A stretch of DNA of 64,000 bases from JAWVFM01 sp038237625 (GTDB taxonomy: Bacteria > Actinomycetota > Thermoleophilia > Solirubrobacterales > 70-9), in assembly GCA_038237625.1 (NCBI GenBank), contig JBBRYM010000009.1:1-64000 (forward strand), in the 5' to 3' direction. The position numbers and the translations under genes are program-made. The notes under the pieces were generated by a model. That model worked only from the letters and a program-made list of their open reading frames with translations. It did no database searches and was not told where the DNA came from. This document shows positions 48,782-56,615 of this stretch, in pieces (the stretch's first letter is position 1; the number at the start of each line of letters is the position of its first letter).

Positions 48782-51426
48782 GGGTCATGGTCACCGGCGG
48801 GTCGGGCTTCATCGGCTCGCACGTCGTCGACAAGCTCCTCGACGCGGGTCACCAGGTTCGCCTCTACGACCTCGCCCCCTCTCCCTATCGCTCGCCCGAG
48901 GAAGTCGACTTCCGAAGCGGCGACATCACCGACCTCGACGCGCTCACGGCTGCCTCACAGGGCTGCCACGCAATCATCCACCTGGCCGCCGTGGCCGACG
49001 TCAACGACGTGGTCGCCGACCCCGCGAAGGCCCAGGAGGTCAACTCGGAGGGCACGCTCAAGGTCCTCGAGGCGGCGCGCCGGGCAGAGGTCCAGCGGGT
49101 CGTTTACGGATCGACAATCTGGGCCTATTCCGACTGCCCGGAGCGCGACGTCGACGAGGACACCCGCGCCGAGGCCCCCAGCCACCTCTACACCGCCACG
49201 AAGCTCGCGGGCGAGCACTACTGCAAGTCCTACTCGGAGCTCTACGGCGTCGAGTACACGATTCTGCGCTTCGGCATCCCCTACGGCCCACGCGCGCGCG
49301 ACGCGACGGTCCTCGCCGCTTTCTGCGCAAAGGCCGAGAACGGCGAGCGCCTAACCGTCGCGGGGGACGGCAGCCAGTCACGGCGGTTCGTCTACGTCGA
49401 GGACCTGGCGGAGGGCGTCGTCGCCGGCCTGCGGCGGGAAGCGGCCAACCGGCTCTACAACCTCACCGGCGCCGAGGACACGACCATCCTGCAGATCGCC
49501 GAGGCGGTGCGCGACCACGTCGCCGACTCCGGCATCGTCCACACGCCGGGGCGAACCGGCGACTTCGGCAGCAAGGAGGTCTCCTCGGAGCGAGCGCAGC
49601 GAGAGCTCGGGTGGAGCGCCCGGACCCGCTTTGCCGAGGGTTTTCGCTCATACCTCGCCTGGCGCCGCGCGCGCCCCGAGCGTCGCAAGGTCCTGATCCT
49701 CACCGCCGACATCGGCGAGGGCCACGACCTGCCCGCCCGGGCGCTGGCGCGCGACCTCGCCCTCGAGCATCCGGGCAGCGAGGTCGAGGTCGTCGACGGC
49801 CTGAGGGCGATGGGCCGAATCGTCACCGCAACGGTTCGCGATGGCTCCTGGTTCTCGTTCAACTGGCTGCCGATCCTCTTCGCCCTCCAGTACGCGCTGC
49901 TTACGCGCTTTCTCCCGGCTCGCTGGCTCGTGCTGCGCCTGGGGTACTTGCTCGGAGCCCGCGGGCTGCTCAGGGCCATCCGCAGCCAGGACCCCGACGT
50001 GATCATTTCCACGTATCCGGGGACGACTGCGGTGCTCGGTGAGATGCGGCTGCGCCGCCGCCTCGACGTTCCCGTGGTTTCTGCCATCACCGACCTCGCG
50101 GGACTTCGCTTCTGGGCGCACCCCGGAGTCGACCTGCACACGATCACTCACCGCGAGTCGATCGAGGAGGTCGAGACGATTGCAGGACCGGGAAGCGCGC
50201 GCTGGGCGCGGCCCCCGACGGGGCCGGAGTTTTTCGAGCCGCGCGAGCGCGACGACGCCCGCCGCGCCCTCGACCTTCCGCTCGACCGCCCGGCGATCAT
50301 CGTCTCAGGGGGCGGCTGGGGTATCGGCGATTTGGTCGGCGCCGTCGAAACCGCGCTCGAGGTCCCGGACTCAATCGTCCTTTGCCTGAGCGGCCACAAC
50401 CAGCATGCTTGGCGCCGGCTTCGCGAGCGCTTCGGCGCCGATCCTCGGGTTCAGCTGTTGGGCTTCACCGACAGGATGAGCGACCTCCTCGCGGCCGCCG
50501 ACGCCCTGGTTCACTCAACGGCCGGCCTGACCGTGCTAGAGGCACAGATCCGGGGCTGCCCGACGATCTCGTACGGCTTCGCTGTCGGGCACATCCGCGT
50601 CAACAACCACGCCTTCGAGCGCTTCGGCCTCGCCCGGGTGGCCCGCTCGAAGCCCGAGCTGGCTGCCTGTTTGCGCGAGGCGCTCTCAGAGCGCGCGGAG
50701 CCCGACGAATCATTCGCCAAGCTGCCCTCGCCGGCCACGCTCGCCATCGAGGCTCGCCCCCGCGTGCGGCCGTTTCCGACTGCGCGCCTGCGCGCTGCGC
50801 GGATTGCCACAGCCGGCGCAGCCGCCTCGGTGATCGCCGGCGCGGCGCTGTTCACGGATCTCGGCTACCCGCTCATGGCTCGCGCGCTCGGCGTCGGAAC
50901 CATGCGCTCGGCGCCCGTGGAGGGCCACGACGTCGGGGTGCTCATCGACGCGCCGACCAGCTCGGCCGGCCGGCTCGCTCGCGATCTTGCGCGCCACGGC
51001 ATCACGGCCTCCTTCGCGCTCGACAGCGCTCCCTCAAACAGGAAGCTTGGCACGCTGTTCGCAGCCGGGGACGAGGCCCTGCCCAGAATCGACAGCGGGG
51101 GTCCATTTCATTCGTTCGGCACGGGGGGCCGGCTCGCCGCCGCGGCGAGCTCGCTCGGCTTGCAACGACCCTTCTACTACGAGCCGCCGGAAGACGGCAG
51201 GACCGGCCTGCAGGCGCTGCTGGCGAAGTCCGCCGGCGGTCACCCCGTGGCCGGAGCCGTATTCGTAACCGGACCGGGAGATGGCGCGTCCATCCGTCCG
51301 GGTGACTTCGTGGAGCTGGACCTGACCGTCGGCTCGAAGCCCCGCCGCGCAATCGCCGCTCTCAAGTCCGACCTCCGGACGTCACGCCTGCACGGTGTGC
51401 CGCTGACGCAGCTGGTCGCCCCGTAA
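48778..51426 (+). CDS. three-domain NAD epimerase / GT28-like glycosyltransferase / degenerate NodB fusion
   Basis: The 882-residue protein starts at GTG 48778. Residues 1-300 are an extended SDR epimerase (M-V-T-G-G-S-G-F-I-G-S-H, Y-T-A-T-K with the catalytic Tyr and Lys, G-R-T-G-D). Residues about 302-640 are a MurG/MGDG-synthase-like glycosyltransferase: L-T-A-D-I-G-E-G-H at its start, I-V-S-G-G-G-W-G-I-G-D, L-L-G-F-T-D-R-M-S and H-S-T-A-G-L-T-V-L-E-A for donor binding. A hydrophobic helix (about 675-698) precedes residues 715-860, a deacetylase-like fold whose D-D-G motif is replaced by L-I-D-A-P. It probably makes a membrane glycolipid. Confidence 0.85.
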   Translation: MRVMVTGGSGFIGSHVVDKLLDAGHQVRLYDLAPSPYRSPEEVDFRSGDITDLDALTAASQGCHAIIHLAAVADVNDVVADPAKAQEVNSEGTLKVLEAARRAEVQRVVYGSTIWAYSDCPERDVDEDTRAEAPSHLYTATKLAGEHYCKSYSELYGVEYTILRFGIPYGPRARDATVLAAFCAKAENGERLTVAGDGSQSRRFVYVEDLAEGVVAGLRREAANRLYNLTGAEDTTILQIAEAVRDHVADSGIVHTPGRTGDFGSKEVSSERAQRELGWSARTRFAEGFRSYLAWRRARPERRKVLILTADIGEGHDLPARALARDLALEHPGSEVEVVDGLRAMGRIVTATVRDGSWFSFNWLPILFALQYALLTRFLPARWLVLRLGYLLGARGLLRAIRSQDPDVIISTYPGTTAVLGEMRLRRRLDVPVVSAITDLAGLRFWAHPGVDLHTITHRESIEEVETIAGPGSARWARPPTGPEFFEPRERDDARRALDLPLDRPAIIVSGGGWGIGDLVGAVETALEVPDSIVLCLSGHNQHAWRRLRERFGADPRVQLLGFTDRMSDLLAAADALVHSTAGLTVLEAQIRGCPTISYGFAVGHIRVNNHAFERFGLARVARSKPELAACLREALSERAEPDESFAKLPSPATLAIEARPRVRPFPTARLRAARIATAGAAASVIAGAALFTDLGYPLMARALGVGTMRSAPVEGHDVGVLIDAPTSSAGRLARDLARHGITASFALDSAPSNRKLGTLFAAGDEALPRIDSGGPFHSFGTGGRLAAAASSLGLQRPFYYEPPEDGRTGLQALLAKSAGGHPVAGAVFVTGPGDGASIRPGDFVELDLTVGSKPRRAIAALKSDLRTSRLHGVPLTQLVAP

Positions 51427-51440
51427 GGAGCCGGATAGAG

Positions 51441-52304
51441 CTAGGGAGCTTCGGCCGCCGCGACCAGCCCCCCCACCGCGGGGGTCGAGCCGATCAGGCC
51501 CGCTCCCACCGCCACGGTGACGAGAAAGGCAACGAGGGCCGCGCCGCCAAGGGGTGTGTGGTCCCAGCTCTCGCCGCCCAAGAACGGCGCGAGGGCGACT
51601 GGGACGCTGACCTGGACCACGAAGACGACCGGAGCCACGTGGGTCGCCGGCCTGCTCTGCAGGGCGCTCATCTCGCTGAGGAGGCCGACCATGGCGATCA
51701 GCCCGGTGACGAACGCCCACCCGAGCGCCGCCGCCGGCTCACCTCGGGAGAGGTAGTCGGTGATGAGCTTCGAGGACACGCCGGTCCATGCGAACGCGCA
51801 CCCGGCGCTCAGGGGGACGAGCACGCTCGCGCGCACGCGCCCGCGCCCGCGCAAAACGTAAGGCAGAAGCGCGAGGGCAGCGAGCCCGCCAAGCGTCAGT
51901 ACCAGTCGGGAGAAATTGGCATGGCTGGTCACGCGCTCCGGCGCTGCCCAGGCCATGCCCGCGACCCCCGCGACGATCGCCAGGACGGCAAAGACCTCGC
52001 GGCGGCCCACCCGCTCGCCCAGGATGCGGTGGCCGAGCACAAGGAGCAGCAGCAGGCCGCTCGCCAGGGCGGGCTGGACCACGGTGAGCGGCGCCACGAG
52101 CAGGGCAGCGAGGTGGAACGGCCACCCGGAACCCGACAGGAGCGTCCCCGCCAGCCAGCGGCGGCTTCGAACGAGGCCGCCGAACAACGAGGGTCGCAGC
52201 GCATGGCTCGGAGGGGCGGTGCGGGCATCCAGCGCCTGGATAGCGATCCCGACCGCGAACAGTGACGAGGCCGTGCAGGCAAGGAGGATCCCAAGGGCGA
52301 GCAC
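51441..52304 (-). CDS. DMT superfamily (EamA-like) transporter
   Basis: The 287-residue protein has ten hydrophobic helices in two five-helix halves, with L-V-A-P-L-T-V-V-Q-P-A-L-A and L-G-E-R-V-G-R-R-E in the first and V-S-V-P-V-A-L-A-P-F-L-G-G-E in the second, as in DMT/DUF-type exporters. GTG 52304 is used since it avoids overlap with the divergent deacetylase; ATG 52361 would add 19 residues. In this locus it may flip a lipid-linked sugar, as ArnE/F-like DMT members do (inference). Confidence 0.8.
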   Translation of the reverse strand: MLALGILLACTASSLFAVGIAIQALDARTAPPSHALRPSLFGGLVRSRRWLAGTLLSGSGWPFHLAALLVAPLTVVQPALASGLLLLLVLGHRILGERVGRREVFAVLAIVAGVAGMAWAAPERVTSHANFSRLVLTLGGLAALALLPYVLRGRGRVRASVLVPLSAGCAFAWTGVSSKLITDYLSRGEPAAALGWAFVTGLIAMVGLLSEMSALQSRPATHVAPVVFVVQVSVPVALAPFLGGESWDHTPLGGAALVAFLVTVAVGAGLIGSTPAVGGLVAAAEAP

Positions 52305-52322
52305 GCGCGGGATGATAGGAAC

Positions 52323-53003
52323 GTGCGTGCGACCCCACTTCTCGCCCTGGCCGGCCTCCATTCCCTGCCGGCCGCAGCGCCGGTCTTAGCGCCTGTCGCC
52401 CGGGGACTGAAAATCCCGCTCCGGATCAAAACACCCGGTGTCGCGATCACCTTCGACGACGGGCCCCACCCGCAGGGGACTGCGGCCGCCCTCGAGGCAC
52501 TCGCGCGCGAGGGGGTGCCCGCAACCTTCTTCCTCGCCGGGGAGCAGGTTGAGCGCTTCCCGGCCCTGGCCCGCGAGATTCTCGACGCCGGCCACGAGAC
52601 CGCACTCCATTGCCACCGCCACCGCAACCAATTGCGCCTGACCCCGGCCGCAGCCGCAGAGGACCTTCGCCGCGGCGCCGCGGCAATCGTGGATGCCACC
52701 GGGCGGCCGCCGCGCCTTCACCGTCCCCCCTACGGGATCTACTCAGCCTCGGGGCTGGCCCACGCCCGGCGGCGTTACGCGCTGCTCCTGTGGTCGCGCT
52801 GGGGACACGACTGGCGAGCGAGCGCGACCGCGGAGTCGATCGCGGCCGAGGCGGGCGGAAGGCTGACGTCCCGCGACGTGGTGCTGCTCCACGACGCCGA
52901 CCACTATTCCGATCGGGGCTCGTGGAAGGCGACCGTGGCCGCGCTGCCCCGAATCATCGAGTCGGTGCGCGAGCAGGGTCTCGAGGCAGTGGCGGTTCCC
53001 TAG
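52323..53003 (+). CDS. polysaccharide deacetylase (NodB/CE4 family)
   Basis: The 226-residue protein has a hydrophobic N-terminus that may be an anchor. The CE4 motifs are intact: T-F-D-D-G-P-H-P (catalytic and metal Asp) at about residue 44, H-C-H-R-H for the metal His pair, R-P-P-Y-G, W-G-H-D-W and V-V-L-L-H-D-A. It removes acetyl groups from an amino sugar such as GlcNAc outside the cell. It lies beside the aminotransferase/glycosyltransferase genes and forms an active counterpart of the dead domain in the fusion. Confidence 0.92.
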   Translation: MRATPLLALAGLHSLPAAAPVLAPVARGLKIPLRIKTPGVAITFDDGPHPQGTAAALEALAREGVPATFFLAGEQVERFPALAREILDAGHETALHCHRHRNQLRLTPAAAAEDLRRGAAAIVDATGRPPRLHRPPYGIYSASGLAHARRRYALLLWSRWGHDWRASATAESIAAEAGGRLTSRDVVLLHDADHYSDRGSWKATVAALPRIIESVREQGLEAVAVP

Positions 53004-53092
53004 CCGCCCGCAGGAAACGCTGCGTGACGCTGTCCGAGACCCGTACGCTTCAACCAGCAACGCGGAGTCAAGGACGAGGAGGGATGCCCAGT

Positions 53093-54325
53093 ATGCGGAC
53101 GAAGCGCCGGCGAGGTAGCGGGCCAGGCCTGATCCTCGCGATCGGTCTGGCGACGGCACTCGCCGCAGCCGCGCCCGCGGGCGCGGCGGTACGGGGGAAT
53201 GACCCCCCGCGGGTGGTGACTTGGAGCGCGCCCGCCGTGTCTAAGAGCCGCTTCGTCGATCCCTCCAGCGCGCCCGCCGGCTACTACAACGAGCCTCCCG
53301 GGGTCGATCCTCGGCCGAACGCCCTGAAGGCCGACGTCTACCTGCCGGCGGGGTACCGCACCCACCGAAACCGCCGCTACCCGCTGCTGTTCCTGCTGCA
53401 CGGCCACGGCGACGCCTACGACTCCTGGCCCAACCCGTCCAACGGCGACCTGTTGCGCACGGCGAGCGGCTTTCCCGGCGTGATCGTCATGCCTGAGGGC
53501 GACCACGGCTGGTTCACGAACTGGTGGAACGGCGGTGCACGCGGCGATCCGAGCTGGGAGCGTTACCACCTCGATCAGCTCCTGCCCTACGCGATGGACC
53601 GCCTGCGGATAAAGCGCGGCCGCCGCTGGCACTCCATAGCCGGGCTCTCGATGGGCGGCGAGGGAGCGATGTACTACGCGACCCAGCGACCGGGGTTCTT
53701 CGGCTCGGCCGCGTCGTTCTCAGGTTCGCTTTCGCTGCTTCGGCCCGAGTGGCCCGCCGGCTTCAACACGCAGGGCGAAGACTTCGCCACCGTGTTCGGA
53801 GACCCGGGAGGCTTCTACGCGGTGGGCCACGACCCCACGAGCCTGATCGACAACCTGCGCTCGACCAGGATCTTCGTCTCCGTCGGCGACGGCGTGCCCA
53901 ATCCAGCCAGCCTCGACGAGATCAAGAACACGTTCGGCAAGCTCGCGGAGGCGGAGCTTCGACAGCACGCGGGCGACTTCGTCCGCGCGGCACGAGGCGC
54001 GGGCGAGGACGTCACCTACACCCCGCACCAGGGAATCCACGCCTGGCCGTACTGGCGCGCGGACCTGGCCAATGCCATCGACTGGGGTCTCTTCCGCAAG
54101 CCGCCCGCGGTCCATCACCGCTGGAAGTACTCCACCGTTGCGACCGTTGGGAAGATGTGGAACATCGGGTTTCGGTTCACGAAGCCGCCGACCGCCCTCG
54201 AGACCTTCACGCGGAATGGTCCGAAGCTGAGCGGGGAGGGGACCGGCAAGGTGACGCTGCAGCTGCCGGGGGGCTGCCGGGTGACGCCCCGGCTACCGTT
54301 CACGGACCTCGTCGTGCCCTGCTAG
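53093..54325 (+). CDS. secreted alpha/beta-hydrolase esterase (antigen 85/esterase D-like)
   Basis: The protein has about 410 residues. GAGGAGGG sits 9 nt before ATG 53093, which decides the start; ATG 53084 is too close. A signal peptide (L-I-L-A-I-G-L-A-T-A-L-A-A-A-A-P) leads to D-V-Y-L-P-A-G-Y, L-L-F-L-L-H-G-H-G-D, the nucleophile elbow A-G-L-S-M-G-G-E-G-A and a late His (H-Q-G-I-H-A-W-P-Y-W). This fits PF00756 esterases such as mycolyltransferases and feruloyl esterases. The C-terminal 80 residues form an additional beta domain. Confidence 0.88.
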   Translation: MRTKRRRGSGPGLILAIGLATALAAAAPAGAAVRGNDPPRVVTWSAPAVSKSRFVDPSSAPAGYYNEPPGVDPRPNALKADVYLPAGYRTHRNRRYPLLFLLHGHGDAYDSWPNPSNGDLLRTASGFPGVIVMPEGDHGWFTNWWNGGARGDPSWERYHLDQLLPYAMDRLRIKRGRRWHSIAGLSMGGEGAMYYATQRPGFFGSAASFSGSLSLLRPEWPAGFNTQGEDFATVFGDPGGFYAVGHDPTSLIDNLRSTRIFVSVGDGVPNPASLDEIKNTFGKLAEAELRQHAGDFVRAARGAGEDVTYTPHQGIHAWPYWRADLANAIDWGLFRKPPAVHHRWKYSTVATVGKMWNIGFRFTKPPTALETFTRNGPKLSGEGTGKVTLQLPGGCRVTPRLPFTDLVVPC

Positions 54326-54375
54326 AGCCCGAGCTGCTTGCCGAGGATCTCCTTGATGAATTCCAAGCGCCGTGC

Positions 54376-55134
54376 TCAGTTCAGGCGCTCCACCTGGGAG
54401 CCGCCGACGATGGCGTCTTCTCCGCCTTCGAACCTGACCCAGGCCTTGTGCCCCCCGTCGTAGTCGGGAGCCCAGAGCACCAGCTGCGCTTGCGCGCCGT
54501 CCTCGCCACCCACGCGGCAGCGTCCCTCCGCCTCCGGGTCGAGCCCGCGCCAGATGCGGACAAAGGGGTTGGACTCCCACTCATGCGCGATCGTGCTCGG
54601 CTCCCGGTGTCCGGGATGCACCGCCGTCTCGCCGGGCAGGCTCATGAGCTTGTCCATGATCGAGGCACGCAGGTCGGCGAACCCGGTCGCGCCTGGAGCG
54701 CGGGTCCCGCCCACGGTTCCCTTGAAGAGCACGTCCGCCGTAAAGACGTCCGAGTCGCCGACCCGCAGGGCGAGGTGATCGGCGCAGTGCCCGGGGGTCT
54801 CGAGTGCGGTGATCCGAGTCTGCCCGGACTCCACCGTGTCGCCCTCGGCGAGGGTGCCGTCCAGGGGATCCATGATCAGGTCAGCCACCAGCGGATGCGC
54901 GAGAACTGGTGGGCTGCCGACCGCCTCGCGCAACTCGGCGAGCCCCACAACGTGGTCGTAGTGATGGTGCGTCAGCAGCACATGGGTGATGGTGATGTCT
55001 TCCGCGCGAACCCGTTCGATCAGCGGTCCCGTGACGTCGTTGGAATCGATGAGGACGCCGGCGCCGCCAGGCGCGTCGTATGCCAGGTAGGCGTTGGAGA
55101 GGAACTGCGGGTGCTCGGCGCGCTCGACGATCAC
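54376..55134 (-). CDS. MBL-fold metallo-hydrolase (glyoxalase II-like)
   Basis: The 252-residue protein has the zinc motif T-H-H-H-Y-D-H (THxHxDH) at about residue 54, then G-H-C-A-D-H-L-A-L, D-V-L-F-K-G-T and V-H-P-G-H-R-E-P-S-T-I with the last His. This matches GloB/persulfide-dioxygenase-like hydrolases. GTG 55134 overlaps the stop of the upstream small membrane gene. It belongs to the operon starting at the CsoR-type dyad, so a role in thiol, persulfide or metal stress is conceivable (inference). Confidence 0.9.
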   Translation of the reverse strand: MIVERAEHPQFLSNAYLAYDAPGGAGVLIDSNDVTGPLIERVRAEDITITHVLLTHHHYDHVVGLAELREAVGSPPVLAHPLVADLIMDPLDGTLAEGDTVESGQTRITALETPGHCADHLALRVGDSDVFTADVLFKGTVGGTRAPGATGFADLRASIMDKLMSLPGETAVHPGHREPSTIAHEWESNPFVRIWRGLDPEAEGRCRVGGEDGAQAQLVLWAPDYDGGHKAWVRFEGGEDAIVGGSQVERLN

Positions 55135-55454
55135 GCTTCGGACCTTCGCAGATAGGCCGCGTTGGCCGTCCGTGCGCGCCACAGAAGGAGCGCATAGGCG
55201 ATCACCAGGCCGATGACCCAGTCCACCTGGGAGTAGACCGTGAAGAAGATGATCGCGGCGACGACCGCCGCCAGAGCGAAGGTCGCCATGGCGCGGGTCC
55301 AAGACCATGTTCCAGGCGCCTCCTGGCTGAGGGCGGACCAGGCGCCACGATCGATCATCGCCCAGAGGCTGGACCCTGGAGCGAGCTCCTCGAGCTCTGC
55401 GCGCCGCGCCGGTCCCCGGTTCTCGAAGAGAGCCACGGAGGGCAAGTTATCCAT
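55131..55454 (-). CDS. small two-TM membrane protein
   Basis: The 107-residue protein (ATG 55454; a TTG lies one codon upstream) has a soluble N-terminal 50 residues with L-F-E-N-R-G-P-A-R. Two transmembrane helices follow (A-M-A-T-F-A-L-A-A-V-V-A-A-I-I-F-F, then V-I-G-L-V-I-A-Y-A-L-L-L-W-R). It is co-translated with the MBL hydrolase (GTGA). Its start is 16 bp from the CsoR-type dyad. Family unknown. Confidence 0.75.
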   Translation of the reverse strand: MDNLPSVALFENRGPARRAELEELAPGSSLWAMIDRGAWSALSQEAPGTWSWTRAMATFALAAVVAAIIFFTVYSQVDWVIGLVIAYALLLWRARTANAAYLRRSEA

Positions 55455-55469
55455 CAATCCGGTCTCTTG

Positions 55470-55486
55470 ATACCCTCGGGGGGTAT
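55470..55486. promoter_or_regulatory. CsoR-type operator in divergent promoter
   Basis: ATACCCTCGGGGGGTAT pairs at seven of eight positions around its centre and matches the dyad at 8058-8074 in type and length. It lies between the small membrane gene (start 55454) and the permease, and overlaps the permease ATG at 55485. Confidence 0.55.
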
Positions 55487-56603
55487 GGGCACGATCGCCG
55501 ACGGCCTGAAGAACGCGGGGCTCATGGCGTGGGAGGTCTGGTGGGCGCTGGTCCTCGGCTTCGCCATCTCGGCCGTGGTCCAGGCCTGGGTCCCCCGCGC
55601 CCGCATCCAGCGGGCGCTATCGGGCAGCGGCCCTCGCCCGGTTGCGATCGCGACCGGCCTGGGGGCCGCCTCCTCCTCGTGCTCATACGCCGCGATCGCG
55701 ATTGCCCGCTCGCTGTTCGCGAAAGGGGCCTCTGCCGCCAGCGCCCTGGCGTTTCAGTTCGCCTCGACCAACCTCGTGTGGGAGCTGGGCCTCGTGCTGT
55801 GGGTGTTGATCGGCTGGCAGTTCACCCTGGCCGAGTACGTGGGCGGGATCGTCCTGGTGGTCCTGATGGCGGCTCTCTTGCGGTTCTTTGTCTCGCCGGC
55901 CCTCGAGGCTCAGGCCCGCGAGCATGCCGTCGAAGCCGGCGACGCCGGCCACGACCACCACGGCCAGGGAGAGCAGGAGCCACAGGGGTGGGGCGAGCGC
56001 CTCTCGATGGAGAGCCTGGCCGCCGTCGCGGAAAATTTCCGCGTCGACTGGACGATGCTGTGGAAGGAGATCACCGTCGGGTTCGTTTTGGCCGGCTTTA
56101 TCGGCCTGCTCGGCGACGACTTCTTCAACGGCGCATTCGTGACCAACGCGCCCGGCGCCGTTCAGACCCTCGAGAACGTGGTTGCGGGCCCGCTGATCGC
56201 AATCGCGAGCTTTGTCTGCTCGGTCGGGAATGTCCCCCTGGCCGCGGTCCTGTGGTCAGGCGGGATCTCGTTTGCCGGCGTGATGGCGTTCATCTTCGCC
56301 GACCTCGTCGTGGTCCCCATCCTGATCGCCTACCGCAAGTACTACGGCACGCCCTTCGCCCTCCGGATCACCGCGCTGATGCTGGTGACGATGATCGTGG
56401 CGGCGCTGGTGGTCGACGCCATCTTCAGCTTGGCCGGCCTCATCCCGTCGGGCGCACGGCCGACCAGGGACGACGTCTTCGGCTCGATCCAGGTCGACTA
56501 CAAGCTCTTCCTCAATGTCGTTGGGACGATCGTGTTCATCGCTTTGATGGCGCTCACCCTCCGGCGCCCCGCGCACGCAAACGGTCATCACCACCAGGAG
56601 TAG
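55485..56603 (+). CDS. ArsP_1/DUF318-type permease
   Basis: The 372-residue protein has about eight transmembrane helices in two halves. The conserved A-A-S-S-S-C-S-Y-A-A (Cys in helix) and F-V-C-S-V-G-N-V-P-L-A-A match permeases of the ArsP/DUF318 family, known to export methylated arsenic in some bacteria. A cytosolic His-rich loop (G-H-D-H-H-G-Q) and C-terminal H-H-H-Q-E could bind metal. ATG 55485 lies inside the operator, so initiation may be leaderless, or start at ATG 55524. The cargo is uncertain. Confidence 0.85.
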   Translation: MGTIADGLKNAGLMAWEVWWALVLGFAISAVVQAWVPRARIQRALSGSGPRPVAIATGLGAASSSCSYAAIAIARSLFAKGASAASALAFQFASTNLVWELGLVLWVLIGWQFTLAEYVGGIVLVVLMAALLRFFVSPALEAQAREHAVEAGDAGHDHHGQGEQEPQGWGERLSMESLAAVAENFRVDWTMLWKEITVGFVLAGFIGLLGDDFFNGAFVTNAPGAVQTLENVVAGPLIAIASFVCSVGNVPLAAVLWSGGISFAGVMAFIFADLVVVPILIAYRKYYGTPFALRITALMLVTMIVAALVVDAIFSLAGLIPSGARPTRDDVFGSIQVDYKLFLNVVGTIVFIALMALTLRRPAHANGHHHQE

Positions 56604-56615
56604 CCTGCCGCCCAG

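Noticed and set aside
52610..53083. N-terminal extension of the esterase from an open frame beginning at 52610
   Set aside because: It overlaps the deacetylase gene in another frame; the ribosome site and signal peptide at 53093 show the real start.
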